From contig JABGQM010000008.1 in NCBI GenBank assembly GCA_018648805.1, forward strand, positions 1 to 64,000: a DNA stretch of 64,000 nt. Direction: 5' to 3'. Position 1 is the stretch's first letter. Each line of letters opens with the position of its first letter. Under the pieces are notes generated by a model that was not told the origin of the DNA, did no database searches, and saw nothing but the letters and a program-made list of their open reading frames with translations. The DNA is from Verrucomicrobiota bacterium (GTDB lineage: Bacteria > Verrucomicrobiota > Kiritimatiellia > UBA8416 > JABMPJ01). This document shows, piece after piece, positions 50,936-60,093 of the stretch. Both the position numbers and the translations under genes were made by a program.

Positions 50936-53244
50936 AAAAGCTCGTGATCGCAATCGCCGGAAACCCTAACTCCGGCAAGACTACGCTGTTCAATGCGCTG
51001 ACCGGCTCGCGCCAGCATGTCGGCAACTGGCCCGGGGTGACCGTCGAACGCATTGAGGGAACCTACGAGCACAGAGGTGCCCGGGTCGATGCGACCGACC
51101 TGCCTGGGATTTACTCCTTCTCGGCCTACTCGATTGACGAGACCGTGGCGCGCGAGCACATCCTCAAGAGCAAACCCGATGTGGTCGTCAACATCGTGGA
51201 TGCCACCAACGTAGAGCGCAACCTCTTCCTGACCACACAGCTCCTCGAAATGAAGGTCCCGGTTGTCGTGGCGCTGAGCATGATGGACGTGGCCCGCAAG
51301 CGGCGTATCCGCATAGAGGTGGAGCACCTCGCGCGACACTTGGGTTGCCCGGTCATCCCGATCTCCGTCCCGAAGAAGGAGGGGCTGGCCGAACTCAAGG
51401 ATGCCGTCGCCGATGCAGCGGCGCGAGGAGAGGCATCCCCCACCCGCGTCCAGTATGACTCCGAGCTGGAGAAGGCTATTGCGCATATCAGCGCCACGGT
51501 GGCCGACTCAGCACAGACGCGCGACGTCGACCCGCGCTGGCTGGCACTCAAGCTGTTGGATCACGACGAGATCACGGCCGACCTGCTTGGTGATGCCGAG
51601 CTGCGGGACCTGGTGGAGGCGGAATCCAAGCGCGTCGCGACTCACACGGGTGAGGATATCGATATTGTGATTGCCGACGGCCGCTACGGGTTCATCCACG
51701 GCCTGGCGCGTGACGTGGTCCACCGCGAGAACGAGATGCGCCGCACCGTGTCGGACCTGATCGACAAGGTTCTGCTCAACCGCGTGGTCGGCATCCCGAT
51801 CTTTTTCGCCATCATGTACCTGGTCTTTATGATCACGATCAATGTCGGGGCTCCGTTCATCGACTTCTTCGATGGGCTGTTCGGCACGTTGTTTGTCGAC
51901 GGTTTCGGAGTATTGCTCGCAAGGCTGCACAGCCCCGACTGGCTTATCGCGCTGGCGGCAGAAGGCGTGGGCGGCGGCATCCAGACCGTGTCGACGTTCA
52001 TCCCCCCCATCTTCCTGATCTTCCTCTGTCTCGCGTTCCTGGAGGACTCCGGCTACATGGCGCGCGCGGCCTTCGTGATGGATCGCTTTCTGCGCACGAT
52101 CGGCCTGCCGGGCAAGGCGTTCATCCCGATGCTGGTCGGCTTCGGCTGCAATGTGCCGGCGATCCTCGCCACGCGCACGCTGGAGAACAGTCGTGACCGC
52201 ATCTTGACGATCATGATGAACCCGTTCATGTCATGCGGCGCGCGCCTGCCTGTATACGCGCTTTTTGCGGCCGCCTTCTTCCCGCAGAGCGGCGGCATGG
52301 TCATCTTCGGGCTCTACCTCACCGGCATCATCCTGGCGGTGCTGACCGGGCTACTCTTCAAACAGACGATCCTGCAGGGCGAGGCCTCGTCGTTCGTCAT
52401 GGAGCTGCCCCCCTACCATCTTCCCACGCTACGCGGTATCCTGTTCCATACGTGGACGCGCCTGAAAAGCTTCATCCTCCGTGCCGGCCAAGTCGTGGTG
52501 ATCGCGGTCATCATCCTGAGCTTCCTCAACACGATCGGCACCGACGGCAGCTTCGGACACGCCGATAGCGAGGACTCGGTCCTGAGCGCTATCAGCAAGA
52601 AAGTGGCGCCCGTTTTCGAACCCATGGGGCTCGGTCGCGACAACTGGCCCGGGGCGGTAGGTATGTTCGCGGGGCTCTTTGCCAAGGAAGCCGTCGTCGG
52701 AACGCTTGACACCCTCTACACGCAGATCGGTGCGGCCGAAGCGGCTGCGGTTGGCGCAGACGAACCGGAACCGTTCGACTTCCGGGGCGGCATTGTTGAA
52801 GCCCTGCGCGCTATTCCGGCCGGATTCAAGGGGTTTGGAGAGAAACTGGCCGACCCACTCGGTATGGGCCTCGGCGGGGACATGGCCGACCGGGACGCCT
52901 TTGCCGCTGAGATGGCGATCGACACCGGAACGCTCGCTGTGATGACGCGCTACTTCGACGGCAAGATCGGTGCGCTGGCCTACCTCCTCTTCATCCTGAT
53001 CTATGCCCCCTGCGTGGCGGCCGTGGGTGCCATCTTCAAAGAGACATCATTCAAGTGGGCCGCCTTCGCCGTCTTCTATCTGACCCTACTGGCGTGGGTG
53101 GTCTCCACCATCTTCTATCAGGCGGGAACCTTCGCACAGCACCCCTCAAGCTCCACCATGTGGATTGCGATCTGCTCCGGTATTCTCGTGCTGCTTTACG
53201 CGGGACTCAGACTCAAGGGACACCAGCAAGGAACCACATCATGA
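50932..53244 (+). CDS. Ferrous iron transporter FeoB
   Basis: A 770-aa inner-membrane Fe(II) permease with N-terminal G-domain: G1 GNPNSGKTT (about 9-17), G2 GVTVERIEG, G3 DLPGIYS, G4 region, then a helical GDI-like domain and about 10-11 TM segments (Gate motifs near GCNVPAI). It starts by ATGA overlap with the FeoA gene and overlaps the FeoC-like gene by 4 nt. Complete and canonical in length. Confidence 0.98.
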   Translation: MKKLVIAIAGNPNSGKTTLFNALTGSRQHVGNWPGVTVERIEGTYEHRGARVDATDLPGIYSFSAYSIDETVAREHILKSKPDVVVNIVDATNVERNLFLTTQLLEMKVPVVVALSMMDVARKRRIRIEVEHLARHLGCPVIPISVPKKEGLAELKDAVADAAARGEASPTRVQYDSELEKAIAHISATVADSAQTRDVDPRWLALKLLDHDEITADLLGDAELRDLVEAESKRVATHTGEDIDIVIADGRYGFIHGLARDVVHRENEMRRTVSDLIDKVLLNRVVGIPIFFAIMYLVFMITINVGAPFIDFFDGLFGTLFVDGFGVLLARLHSPDWLIALAAEGVGGGIQTVSTFIPPIFLIFLCLAFLEDSGYMARAAFVMDRFLRTIGLPGKAFIPMLVGFGCNVPAILATRTLENSRDRILTIMMNPFMSCGARLPVYALFAAAFFPQSGGMVIFGLYLTGIILAVLTGLLFKQTILQGEASSFVMELPPYHLPTLRGILFHTWTRLKSFILRAGQVVVIAVIILSFLNTIGTDGSFGHADSEDSVLSAISKKVAPVFEPMGLGRDNWPGAVGMFAGLFAKEAVVGTLDTLYTQIGAAEAAAVGADEPEPFDFRGGIVEALRAIPAGFKGFGEKLADPLGMGLGGDMADRDAFAAEMAIDTGTLAVMTRYFDGKIGALAYLLFILIYAPCVAAVGAIFKETSFKWAAFAVFYLTLLAWVVSTIFYQAGTFAQHPSSSTMWIAICSGILVLLYAGLRLKGHQQGTTS

Positions 53245-53477
53245 TGGGACAAATCAAAGCCCTGCTGCGCGAACGCGGCAAGCTGACCCGCCGTCAACTG
53301 GCGCGCCATTTCAGCATGGCCCCCGAAGCGATCGAGCCCATGTTGAAACTCCTGGTCGACAAAGGCCAACTGAGCACCGAGATGCTCTGCGGCGGCGGCT
53401 GTTCCGGCTGCGCCTGCGCCAGCGAGGCCGACCTGACGGTGTACGAGCTCTGTGATACGAAGGCCGAGAACGGGTGA
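53241..53477 (+). CDS. FeoC-like winged-helix protein
   Basis: A 78-aa protein with a winged-helix N-terminal part (KALLRERGKLTRRQLARHF, APEAIEPMLKLLVDKGQL) and a Cys-rich stretch CGGGCSGCACA, as in FeoC, where cysteines may bind an Fe-S cluster. ATGA overlap with feoB. It may sense iron/redox and regulate FeoB stability or transcription. Confidence 0.82.
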   Translation: MMGQIKALLRERGKLTRRQLARHFSMAPEAIEPMLKLLVDKGQLSTEMLCGGGCSGCACASEADLTVYELCDTKAENG

Positions 53478-53499
53478 TTTCCCTTTTTTGAATCGAAAC

Positions 53500-53513
53500 T
53501 TAGACGCATCTAA
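53500..53513. promoter_or_regulatory. Candidate DtxR-family operator before the porin gene
   Basis: TTAGACGCATCTAA: 5-bp arms with CGCA spacer, 18 nt upstream of ATG 53532. Same core as the sites near 49851-49898, suggesting separate iron control of the porin/FMN genes. Confidence 0.7.
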
Positions 53514-53531
53514 AATACAGGAGAACGACCC

Positions 53532-54677
53532 ATGATTAACAGAAACACCACCATCATTCGCGCCATGCTGGCGATGCTGGGCAGCCTTCTGATGGCCTGG
53601 TCGGTATCAGCCGAAACTGTCGATGAACGGCTCAACCGCATCGACGAGGAACTCGAGGAGATGCGGGAATCGACCGACGCAGGCCGTGGAGATGAGACGG
53701 CCACTGTCTCCCTGCACGGCTATGGCGAACTTCACTACAACAACCTGGATGGATCAGGCGGTGCCGACAGCAAGCGCGAGCTCGATTTCCACCGCTTTGT
53801 GCTCTATGTCGGCTATGACTACAACGAACGCATCCGCTTTGTCTCCGAACTCGAGCTGGAGCACTCGCTAAGCGGTGAGGGGAAATCGGGCGAGGTCGAA
53901 CTGGAACAGGCCTTTATCGATATTGACCTGGCCGATAGCGCCACGCTGCGGGCCGGACTCTTTCTGCTACCGGTCGGTTTGCTCAATTCGCTGCATGAGC
54001 CGCCCCACTTCAATGGCGTGGAGCGCAACAGCGTGGAGAATAACATCATTCCCACGACCTGGTGGGAAGGCGGGGTCGGCCTGCACGGCGCGTGCGAAGG
54101 CGGCTGGAACTACGCCGCCTACGTCCACTCCGGTCTGTCCACATCATCCAACAGCAGTTACGCCGTGCGCAGCGGCCGCCAGAAAGTATCCAAAGCCAAT
54201 GCCGACAGCGTGGCGGCCACGCTGGCTCTCGGCTGGCAGGGCCGTGGCGTAGCTGTGGGCGGCGCCCTGCAGTACCAGGATGACCTGACGCAGGGCAGCG
54301 ACGCCTCGGCTGGGCAGGCATGGATGGGCGAAGTGCACCTGGATGCCTCGCGCGGCCCGGTCCAACTGCGTGTCCTCTATGCCGCGTGGCAGCTCGATGG
54401 CGACGGCCCGGAGGCGATGGATGCCGACCGCCAAGCGGGGTGGTATGTCGAACCCGCCTACCAGGTGTGCGACGCGGTGACTCTCTTCGCACGCTACAGC
54501 GAGTGGGATAATCAGGCCGGCGGCAGCGCCTCCATGTCGGAGAAAGCCCAGTGGACCCTCGGTCTGAACTGGTACCCGCATGAGCAGGTCGTCTTCAAGG
54601 CCGACGCCCAGTGGCAGGACCATGAGAGCGGCAAAGAGCAGGATGGCTTTAACCTGGGGATGGGGTATGCGTTCTAG
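53532..54677 (+). CDS. Porin-type outer-membrane protein
   Basis: A 381-aa exported protein: signal peptide (about 1-27), a short coiled coil (LNRIDEELEEMRES), then a barrel beginning VSLHGYGELHYNN with many strands and a C-terminal aromatic end (NLGMGYAF). Similar to phosphate- or general-porin-like outer-membrane channels. AGGAGA precedes ATG 53532. Overlaps the FMN-binding gene by 11 bp, so the two are co-translated. The upstream TTAGA-N4-TCTAA site suggests iron control; the solute could be ferric/ferrous chelates. Confidence 0.85.
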   Translation: MINRNTTIIRAMLAMLGSLLMAWSVSAETVDERLNRIDEELEEMRESTDAGRGDETATVSLHGYGELHYNNLDGSGGADSKRELDFHRFVLYVGYDYNERIRFVSELELEHSLSGEGKSGEVELEQAFIDIDLADSATLRAGLFLLPVGLLNSLHEPPHFNGVERNSVENNIIPTTWWEGGVGLHGACEGGWNYAAYVHSGLSTSSNSSYAVRSGRQKVSKANADSVAATLALGWQGRGVAVGGALQYQDDLTQGSDASAGQAWMGEVHLDASRGPVQLRVLYAAWQLDGDGPEAMDADRQAGWYVEPAYQVCDAVTLFARYSEWDNQAGGSASMSEKAQWTLGLNWYPHEQVVFKADAQWQDHESGKEQDGFNLGMGYAF

Positions 54678-55245
54678 TACACGTCTATCCCGCAACGTAG
54701 TCCTGGCCATTGGCCTGGCCCCACTGCTCTGCGCCTCTGCGCCTGCCCGCGACGCGACGATTCAGTCAGTGATCCACGCCACGTTCCCGAACAGTGTGAT
54801 TGAAGAACACAAGGTGGGGATCTCAGCGGCCACACGCGAGACACTCGGTGAAGCGGCACGCGTCCACCTCGCGCCGCGCTGGCGCTGGACGTACCTGACG
54901 GTGACCGACCCAACACGCGGAGTGGTGGCAGTGGCAGGCGAATGGAAAGCGGTCGGCCGTCACGGTCGGATTGAAACGCTGGTGCTGGCCGACCCCACGC
55001 TGCACGTGATAAGCGTGACCGTGCTCAAGCATCGCGAACAGCACGGCAAGGGGATCGTGCACGCCTCTTTCCTCGACCAGTTCCGCGGCAAGACGGCGAC
55101 CGACTTCTGGCGGGTCGGCAAAGATGTGGATGGCATCAGCGGCGCCACGGTCTCAAGCCGCGCCGTTGCTTCAGGCACCCGCCACTGCCTGGTCTACCTC
55201 AAGCAGTTTGCCCTGCCCCGCCCTACTCTACCCGAAACGGAATAG
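54667..55245 (+). CDS. Secreted FMN-binding domain protein (RnfG-like)
   Basis: A 192-aa exported protein (signal peptide about 1-27). The C-terminal half has the FMN_bind motif DVDGISGATVSSRA (about 155-168), where a Thr carries covalent FMN in RnfG/NqrC. The rest is an alpha/beta domain with a KHREQHGKGI segment. Overlaps the porin gene by 11 bp, and its 3' end overlaps the convergent gene at 55223. A plausible electron-transfer partner that reduces Fe(III) outside the membrane before FeoB import (inference). Confidence 0.85.
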   Translation: MRSSTRLSRNVVLAIGLAPLLCASAPARDATIQSVIHATFPNSVIEEHKVGISAATRETLGEAARVHLAPRWRWTYLTVTDPTRGVVAVAGEWKAVGRHGRIETLVLADPTLHVISVTVLKHREQHGKGIVHASFLDQFRGKTATDFWRVGKDVDGISGATVSSRAVASGTRHCLVYLKQFALPRPTLPETE

Positions 55246-55972
55246 CGGCCGCCGTGAGGCGCTGCTGGAGATCGGCGTAGGCCGTTTCGGCCGTTTGGGT
55301 GATCGCGCTGATACTGAGGGTTACGCGTGGGCCAGTCTCTGTGTAGGTCGGCAGACTCGAGAAGGTCACCGTGGGATAGTCCGCCACGAACGCTTCCATT
55401 AGATCGGTCATATCCGCCTCACGCGCATTGTCGAGTATCAGCGTGCAACGCAAACGCGCGGCGCCCGCGGTGTAGTGGTGCTCCAGAATCCAACGCATCA
55501 TGGGGGCGGCCATGGAGGGAAAGCCGGGCAGGAAGTAACCGTTCGCGATATGGAAGCCGGGCACCCGGTTGACCGGGTTGGGTACCAGTGTGGATCCCAC
55601 AGGAAAGGTCACCATGCGCAGGCGCGGCTCAGTGGCCTCATCGCCGTAGCGCTCCTTCAAAATCCGCACCGCTTCGACATGCTGCTCAATGCCCACCCCC
55701 GCGGCCGCGGCCGCGGCCTGACGCGTGATGTCGTCCGGGGTCGACCCGATCCCGCCGCACGAGAAGAAGGGGTAAGGCTGCGCCATGGCCCACTTGAAAT
55801 GCGCCACCATCACATCCATCTCGTCGGGCAACACGAGCGTATAAGCCACGCCGGCATTCCACTCCCGGCAGAGCTCCATGGTGTATTCAAAATGCAGATC
55901 CTGCCGCCGCCCATTGAGGATCTCATCCCCCACAATGATCAGCCCTACTTTATCGATCGGGTTACGTGTCAT
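55223..55972 (-). CDS. Molybdopterin-binding / CinA N-terminal-domain protein
   Basis: A 249-aa cytosolic protein with the MoaB/MogA-type molybdopterin-binding fold: VGLIIVGDEILNGRRQD (about 8-25), GGIGSTPDDITRQAAAAA (about 73-90), and FLPGFPSMA (about 147). It looks like the N-terminal half of CinA. ATG 55972 is preferred to 56008. Convergent overlap of 23 bp with the FMN-binding gene. Function in molybdopterin metabolism or DNA repair is possible. Confidence 0.88.
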   Translation of the reverse strand: MTRNPIDKVGLIIVGDEILNGRRQDLHFEYTMELCREWNAGVAYTLVLPDEMDVMVAHFKWAMAQPYPFFSCGGIGSTPDDITRQAAAAAAGVGIEQHVEAVRILKERYGDEATEPRLRMVTFPVGSTLVPNPVNRVPGFHIANGYFLPGFPSMAAPMMRWILEHHYTAGAARLRCTLILDNAREADMTDLMEAFVADYPTVTFSSLPTYTETGPRVTLSISAITQTAETAYADLQQRLTAAAIPFRVE

Positions 55973-56168
55973 AGGCAACCTTCTCGCCCAAATCGTCGAG
56001 CGTGTCAAATGCTATCCACCAACTATCATGGAACGAACCTTGACAGCGCTATAGACACTATAGCATTACCGCCCTGTACCGGAGGTGCTCGAAGTGCTAT
56101 GAGGCAGAGAGGGTCTGGTGGCATAAACACGTAGACGGCATCAGCGACAGGTGAATTGGAGGCGACTC

Positions 56169-57374
56169 ATGAGCAAAAACGACCCACCCACCGCGTCCAT
56201 GGCGTTCGAGCAGCTGGTCGCTTCCATCAGGGATGTCCACGCCTCCCTCAGCGCCCAGGCGAGCAAGGCCGTCAACATCAGCCTAACGATGAGGAACTGG
56301 CTGATCGGGTGCTACATTGCCGAATACGAGCTGCACGGGGCAGACCGTGCAGAATACGGAGACGCGCTCCTTTCGCACCTTGCATCGGGACTTACGAAGC
56401 TTGGCGTGAGCGCTTGCGCGAGGGGCCAGCTCTACCTCTATCTACGATTCTACCGCGCCTACCCGGCAATTGTTCGGTCACTGACCGAACAATTACAACA
56501 CCTTGTTCCAGAGTCCATTACGCCTGATAAAGGAAAAGTGCGGCCACCGACCGTACTTTCCAGATTAGACCCCACAGATATCGTACAGAAACTCTCTTAC
56601 ACCCACATTGAACAGCTCGTGGCCATCGACGACGAGACCAAGCGCGCCTTCTACGAATTCGAGTGCATCCGCGGCAACTGGTCAGTTCGTGAACTGAAAC
56701 GCCAGATCGCCAGCCTGTATTGCGAGCGCTCTGGGCTATCTCTCGACAAGAAGAAGCTTTCCGAACTTGCACACGCTGGTGCCGAGCAGTCCGAGGCCAA
56801 GCTATCCATTCGCGACCCCTACATTTTCGAGTTCCTCGGCATCAAGCCGAGCGAAGTCATGGCCGAGTCGGCTTTGGAGGATGCGCTGACGAACAAGCTC
56901 CAGGCATTCCTTCTGGAACTTGGCCACGGCTTCTGTTTCGAAGCACGCCAGAAGCGCATCCTTATCGGAGACACCTACGGTTTCGTTGACCTGGTCTTCT
57001 ACCACCGCGTGCTAAAGTGCCATGTCCTGATCGACCTGAAGCTCGAAGATTTCTCGCACGAGAACATCGGACAACTCAACACCTACGTCAGCTGGTATCG
57101 CAAGCATATGATGGCCGAAGGCGACAACCCGCCTATCGGCATCCTGCTCTGTACGCAGAAGAACCACGCCCTCGTCGAATACGCCCTCGCCGGCATAGAC
57201 AACCAGCTCTTTGTCTCCAAGTACCAGCTTGCCCTACCCACCAGGGACGACATGCAACACTTCCTCGAGCGCGAGATTGCTGAGAGCGACTTACCCGAGG
57301 ACGACAGCACAACCGGTCGCCTCGTGCGCGAAATGCGTGAAGCATACGGGGCACGGATCGTTAACCAGCCATGA
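56169..57374 (+). CDS. DUF1016 (YhcG-type) PDDEXK nuclease
   Basis: A 401-aa protein. DUF1016 N-terminal domain is at about 1-170 (NWLIGCYIAEYELHG). The nuclease part is at about 230-390 with FEARQKRI, GFVDLVFYH and HVLIDLKLEDF supplying E, D and D-x-K of a PD-(D/E)XK site. TTGGAGG precedes ATG 56169. Such proteins are often seen near defence or mobile loci; no restriction-modification partner is evident here. Confidence 0.9.
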   Translation: MSKNDPPTASMAFEQLVASIRDVHASLSAQASKAVNISLTMRNWLIGCYIAEYELHGADRAEYGDALLSHLASGLTKLGVSACARGQLYLYLRFYRAYPAIVRSLTEQLQHLVPESITPDKGKVRPPTVLSRLDPTDIVQKLSYTHIEQLVAIDDETKRAFYEFECIRGNWSVRELKRQIASLYCERSGLSLDKKKLSELAHAGAEQSEAKLSIRDPYIFEFLGIKPSEVMAESALEDALTNKLQAFLLELGHGFCFEARQKRILIGDTYGFVDLVFYHRVLKCHVLIDLKLEDFSHENIGQLNTYVSWYRKHMMAEGDNPPIGILLCTQKNHALVEYALAGIDNQLFVSKYQLALPTRDDMQHFLEREIAESDLPEDDSTTGRLVREMREAYGARIVNQP

Positions 57375-57426
57375 GCGGGAAGAAAAGCAAGAAGCTGCAG
57401 ATACGTAACGTAAGGGAAACAGTCCT

Positions 57427-58980
57427 ATGAACATAACCGCAGCCATTGACGCCCTACGGCCATTTACATCCAAGGTGCCTTCCGAGGCGCTGGACTCTGT
57501 TCGGGAACATTGGGATGAGGCGGAGCCGGTTCTGCTGGGGGCGATTGAGGAGCGGTTGGTGCGGCCGTTGGATGACGATAAGGAAGCACTGTTTCTCTAT
57601 GCCATCCATCTTTGCGCCGAGATGCGGTGTGCGAGGGCGTTTCCTCTGTATGTTCGGATTGCCCGTTTGCCGAATGCGCTGCTCGATCATCTGATGGGCG
57701 ATATCCTGACCGAGAGCCTCGATGAGATGCTGGCGCGAACGTGCGATGGGCGTATTGATGAGATCAAGGCACTAATCGAAGATCCATCGCTTAATGAGTT
57801 CGCTCGCACCGAGGCCATGGACAGCCTTCGGGTCCTGCTCTTCGAAAGTGTATTGAGCTGGGACGACCTTTCCGCCTACTGCGTTGAAGCTCTAAGCGAA
57901 AAGTTGGAACGACGACCCGGGTTCATCTGGAACGGCGTTATCAGTGTTGCACGCGATATTCAAGCCAAAGGGGCTCTACCACTCATTGAAAAGGCCTACG
58001 AGAGAGGGCTGGCAGACCCGGGGGTCGAAGAGCTTTCATATATACAGGCGCAATACCAGAAACCATTGCCCACCGCCCTCTTGGAGGGGCGCGAGATGTA
58101 CCACCCATTTGACAGCACAGAAGCTGCGATGTCTTTCTTTGTCCACCAGTGGGGCAAGAAGGATGACGGATTCAGTGACCTCGAGTTGCTCGAAGTGCTG
58201 AACGAACGTCCGAAGGTTCTGGCCCCACCCACCAGACCCGCCACAGGACGAAACGATCCCTGTCCGTGCGGGAGCGGCAAGAAGTACAAGAAGTGCTGTA
58301 TCGATAAGGGCCGCGTAACGGCACCGCAGCAGCGGCTAAGCGCCAATGGCAACCCCATCGACGACAAGCACATCATTGCCAACGATTGGATGGAAGCGGG
58401 ATATCTACATAGCAGGAAGAAGCATTCATCGAGTGCGTTCGAATGCTGGAAGCGCTGTTGGGAGGAGCTGCGCTCGACCCTACCCGCTGAACTCCAGGAT
58501 CCGACGAAGGCGGAGGATATGGGCGCCTTCGAGGGCACCGACTTCCTTGTGAACTGGCTTCAGGACTTTGAGATGCTGCTTGGGGATGTTGCGGAGAACA
58601 ATGCGGAGGCGACGCAGTATGCCGTGCAATACCTCGAAGAGATACCCAACCGCTTTCAGGATCTTGAGAGCGACATCAAACGCAACATGCAAGCGGATCG
58701 ATCACGCTGCCTGGCCAATCTCGGACAACAGGACCAAGCCATCGCGCTACTGGAAGAGATGATCCGCGACCAACCCGATCACGCTCAGGGCTATGTCGAA
58801 CTTTCGGACATGCATGGCTTTCATGCTGCGATACTGAATGTGAGACCGGACATCCCCCGTGCCATCCGCTACCTTCAGCAAGCTCAACAACACGCGGAAG
58901 ACTGTGCAGACTACGATGTAGTACCTCGACTCACCGACCTCAACGTCATGAACGCATCGATGGAGAAGCCGCTATTGTGA
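57427..58980 (+). CDS. DUF1186 / SEC-C / TPR-like protein
   Basis: A 517-aa cytosolic protein. Residues about 1-250 match DUF1186 HEAT-like repeats ([38 protein letters not shown]), residues about 274-293 are a zinc-binding SEC-C motif ([16 protein letters not shown]), and the C-terminal part (about 330-517) has TPR-like helices ([25 protein letters not shown]). It starts 52 nt after the nuclease gene and may form an operon with it. Function unknown. Confidence 0.87.
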   Translation: MNITAAIDALRPFTSKVPSEALDSVREHWDEAEPVLLGAIEERLVRPLDDDKEALFLYAIHLCAEMRCARAFPLYVRIARLPNALLDHLMGDILTESLDEMLARTCDGRIDEIKALIEDPSLNEFARTEAMDSLRVLLFESVLSWDDLSAYCVEALSEKLERRPGFIWNGVISVARDIQAKGALPLIEKAYERGLADPGVEELSYIQAQYQKPLPTALLEGREMYHPFDSTEAAMSFFVHQWGKKDDGFSDLELLEVLNERPKVLAPPTRPATGRNDPCPCGSGKKYKKCCIDKGRVTAPQQRLSANGNPIDDKHIIANDWMEAGYLHSRKKHSSSAFECWKRCWEELRSTLPAELQDPTKAEDMGAFEGTDFLVNWLQDFEMLLGDVAENNAEATQYAVQYLEEIPNRFQDLESDIKRNMQADRSRCLANLGQQDQAIALLEEMIRDQPDHAQGYVELSDMHGFHAAILNVRPDIPRAIRYLQQAQQHAEDCADYDVVPRLTDLNVMNASMEKPLL

Positions 58981-59012
58981 GCCAGATCAAAGAGGCCACA
59001 GTGAAACTGGAC

Positions 59013-60086
59013 TCAGCCCACGACCACGGCATCGAGCTCAATCTCGAAGAGGAGGTCGTCGCGGCAGACGTCGGCGTGGGAGATGGCGAGGGGGAAGGCG
59101 GGGATGTTGTGGGTGCGGCAGTAGGCGTCGTAGATCGGCTTGTCCTGCGTGATGTTCTTGAAGTAGGCGATGCCGCGCGAGGCGTCGTTCCAACTCATCC
59201 CACGCGATTCGAGAATAGCGGCGACCACGCGCATCGTTAGATCAACCTGCTTCTCCGCATCGCCCAAGTGCATGCTTTTGCCATCCGGATCGATACTGGC
59301 GCTACCGGAGATGTAGAGGGTGCGGTGGTCGTGCACGGCGACCTCGACCGCGCGGCTGAACGAGCTGGCGTAGTCGATGGCCGGACACTGCAGAGGCGAC
59401 GCTACCGCCTGAATGGATGCCGCGTCGGAGAGAGGTTGCACGGCAATCAAACCAGCCGTCAGCGCCGCACCAAACGGGTTGGCCGCGCCAATGCCCGTAC
59501 TGGCGGGGACCAGATGGTCGAAGATCCCCTGCTCGTCAAACCAAGCCGTGCGCACCTTATTGAATGGATCGTACCACTCCAGCAAGCGGTCGAGATAGAG
59601 CCAGGTGCGCACGATGTCGGTCGACTTCATGCCACACGACTCCAGGGCCTCGGCCATGCGATCGAAAACCGAGCGCGCCTGCACCTCGCGTGAAGCGGTC
59701 AGATCCGCCGGGATGATGCCGCCAAGATAGCAGTAGCGCGCATCGTTGTCACCATAGACCGACCCAATCGGCCGACCATCCAGGAGAACGGGCACGGCGT
59801 CCGTACCGCTGATCGCAAGCAGCTGCATCGAGAGCATCTCGCCCGCGCGACAGGCGTCGCCCTGCAGCCAGGTGGTGGGGGTATCACCCGCCTGGGTCAG
59901 CTCGGAACCCTCGTAGTGATGGCAGCCGCCGAAGACGAACTGGTGCAGCTTGTGGCTCCCCGCCGGGAGACGGCCATTAATGACCGGTAGCTGCCCGTCA
60001 TCGTCCGCCCGCAGGCAGACGTGGTGCTCTACGTGCGAGGAGAGGCGAAGGGTGGCAAGTGTAGATTGAATGTTTATTGGGCTCAT
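59013..60086 (-). CDS. Chorismatase-like / tandem RidA-fold protein
   Basis: A 357-aa protein that looks like FkbO/Hyg5-type chorismatases (two YjgF/RidA-like halves): VHDHRTLYISGSASIDPDGKSMHLGDAEKQVDLTMRVVAA near 250-290 and EALESCGMKSTDIVRTWLYLDRLLEWYDPFNKVRTAWFDEQGI near 140-185. Chorismatases hydrolyse or rearrange chorismate to hydroxybenzoate-type products. Exact product not predictable; assignment of enzyme class from memory. It ends the DUF1553/DUF1501/PPC series, 7 nt from the PPC gene. Confidence 0.7.
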   Translation of the reverse strand: MSPINIQSTLATLRLSSHVEHHVCLRADDDGQLPVINGRLPAGSHKLHQFVFGGCHHYEGSELTQAGDTPTTWLQGDACRAGEMLSMQLLAISGTDAVPVLLDGRPIGSVYGDNDARYCYLGGIIPADLTASREVQARSVFDRMAEALESCGMKSTDIVRTWLYLDRLLEWYDPFNKVRTAWFDEQGIFDHLVPASTGIGAANPFGAALTAGLIAVQPLSDAASIQAVASPLQCPAIDYASSFSRAVEVAVHDHRTLYISGSASIDPDGKSMHLGDAEKQVDLTMRVVAAILESRGMSWNDASRGIAYFKNITQDKPIYDAYCRTHNIPAFPLAISHADVCRDDLLFEIELDAVVVG

Positions 60087-60093
60087 AGGGCAG

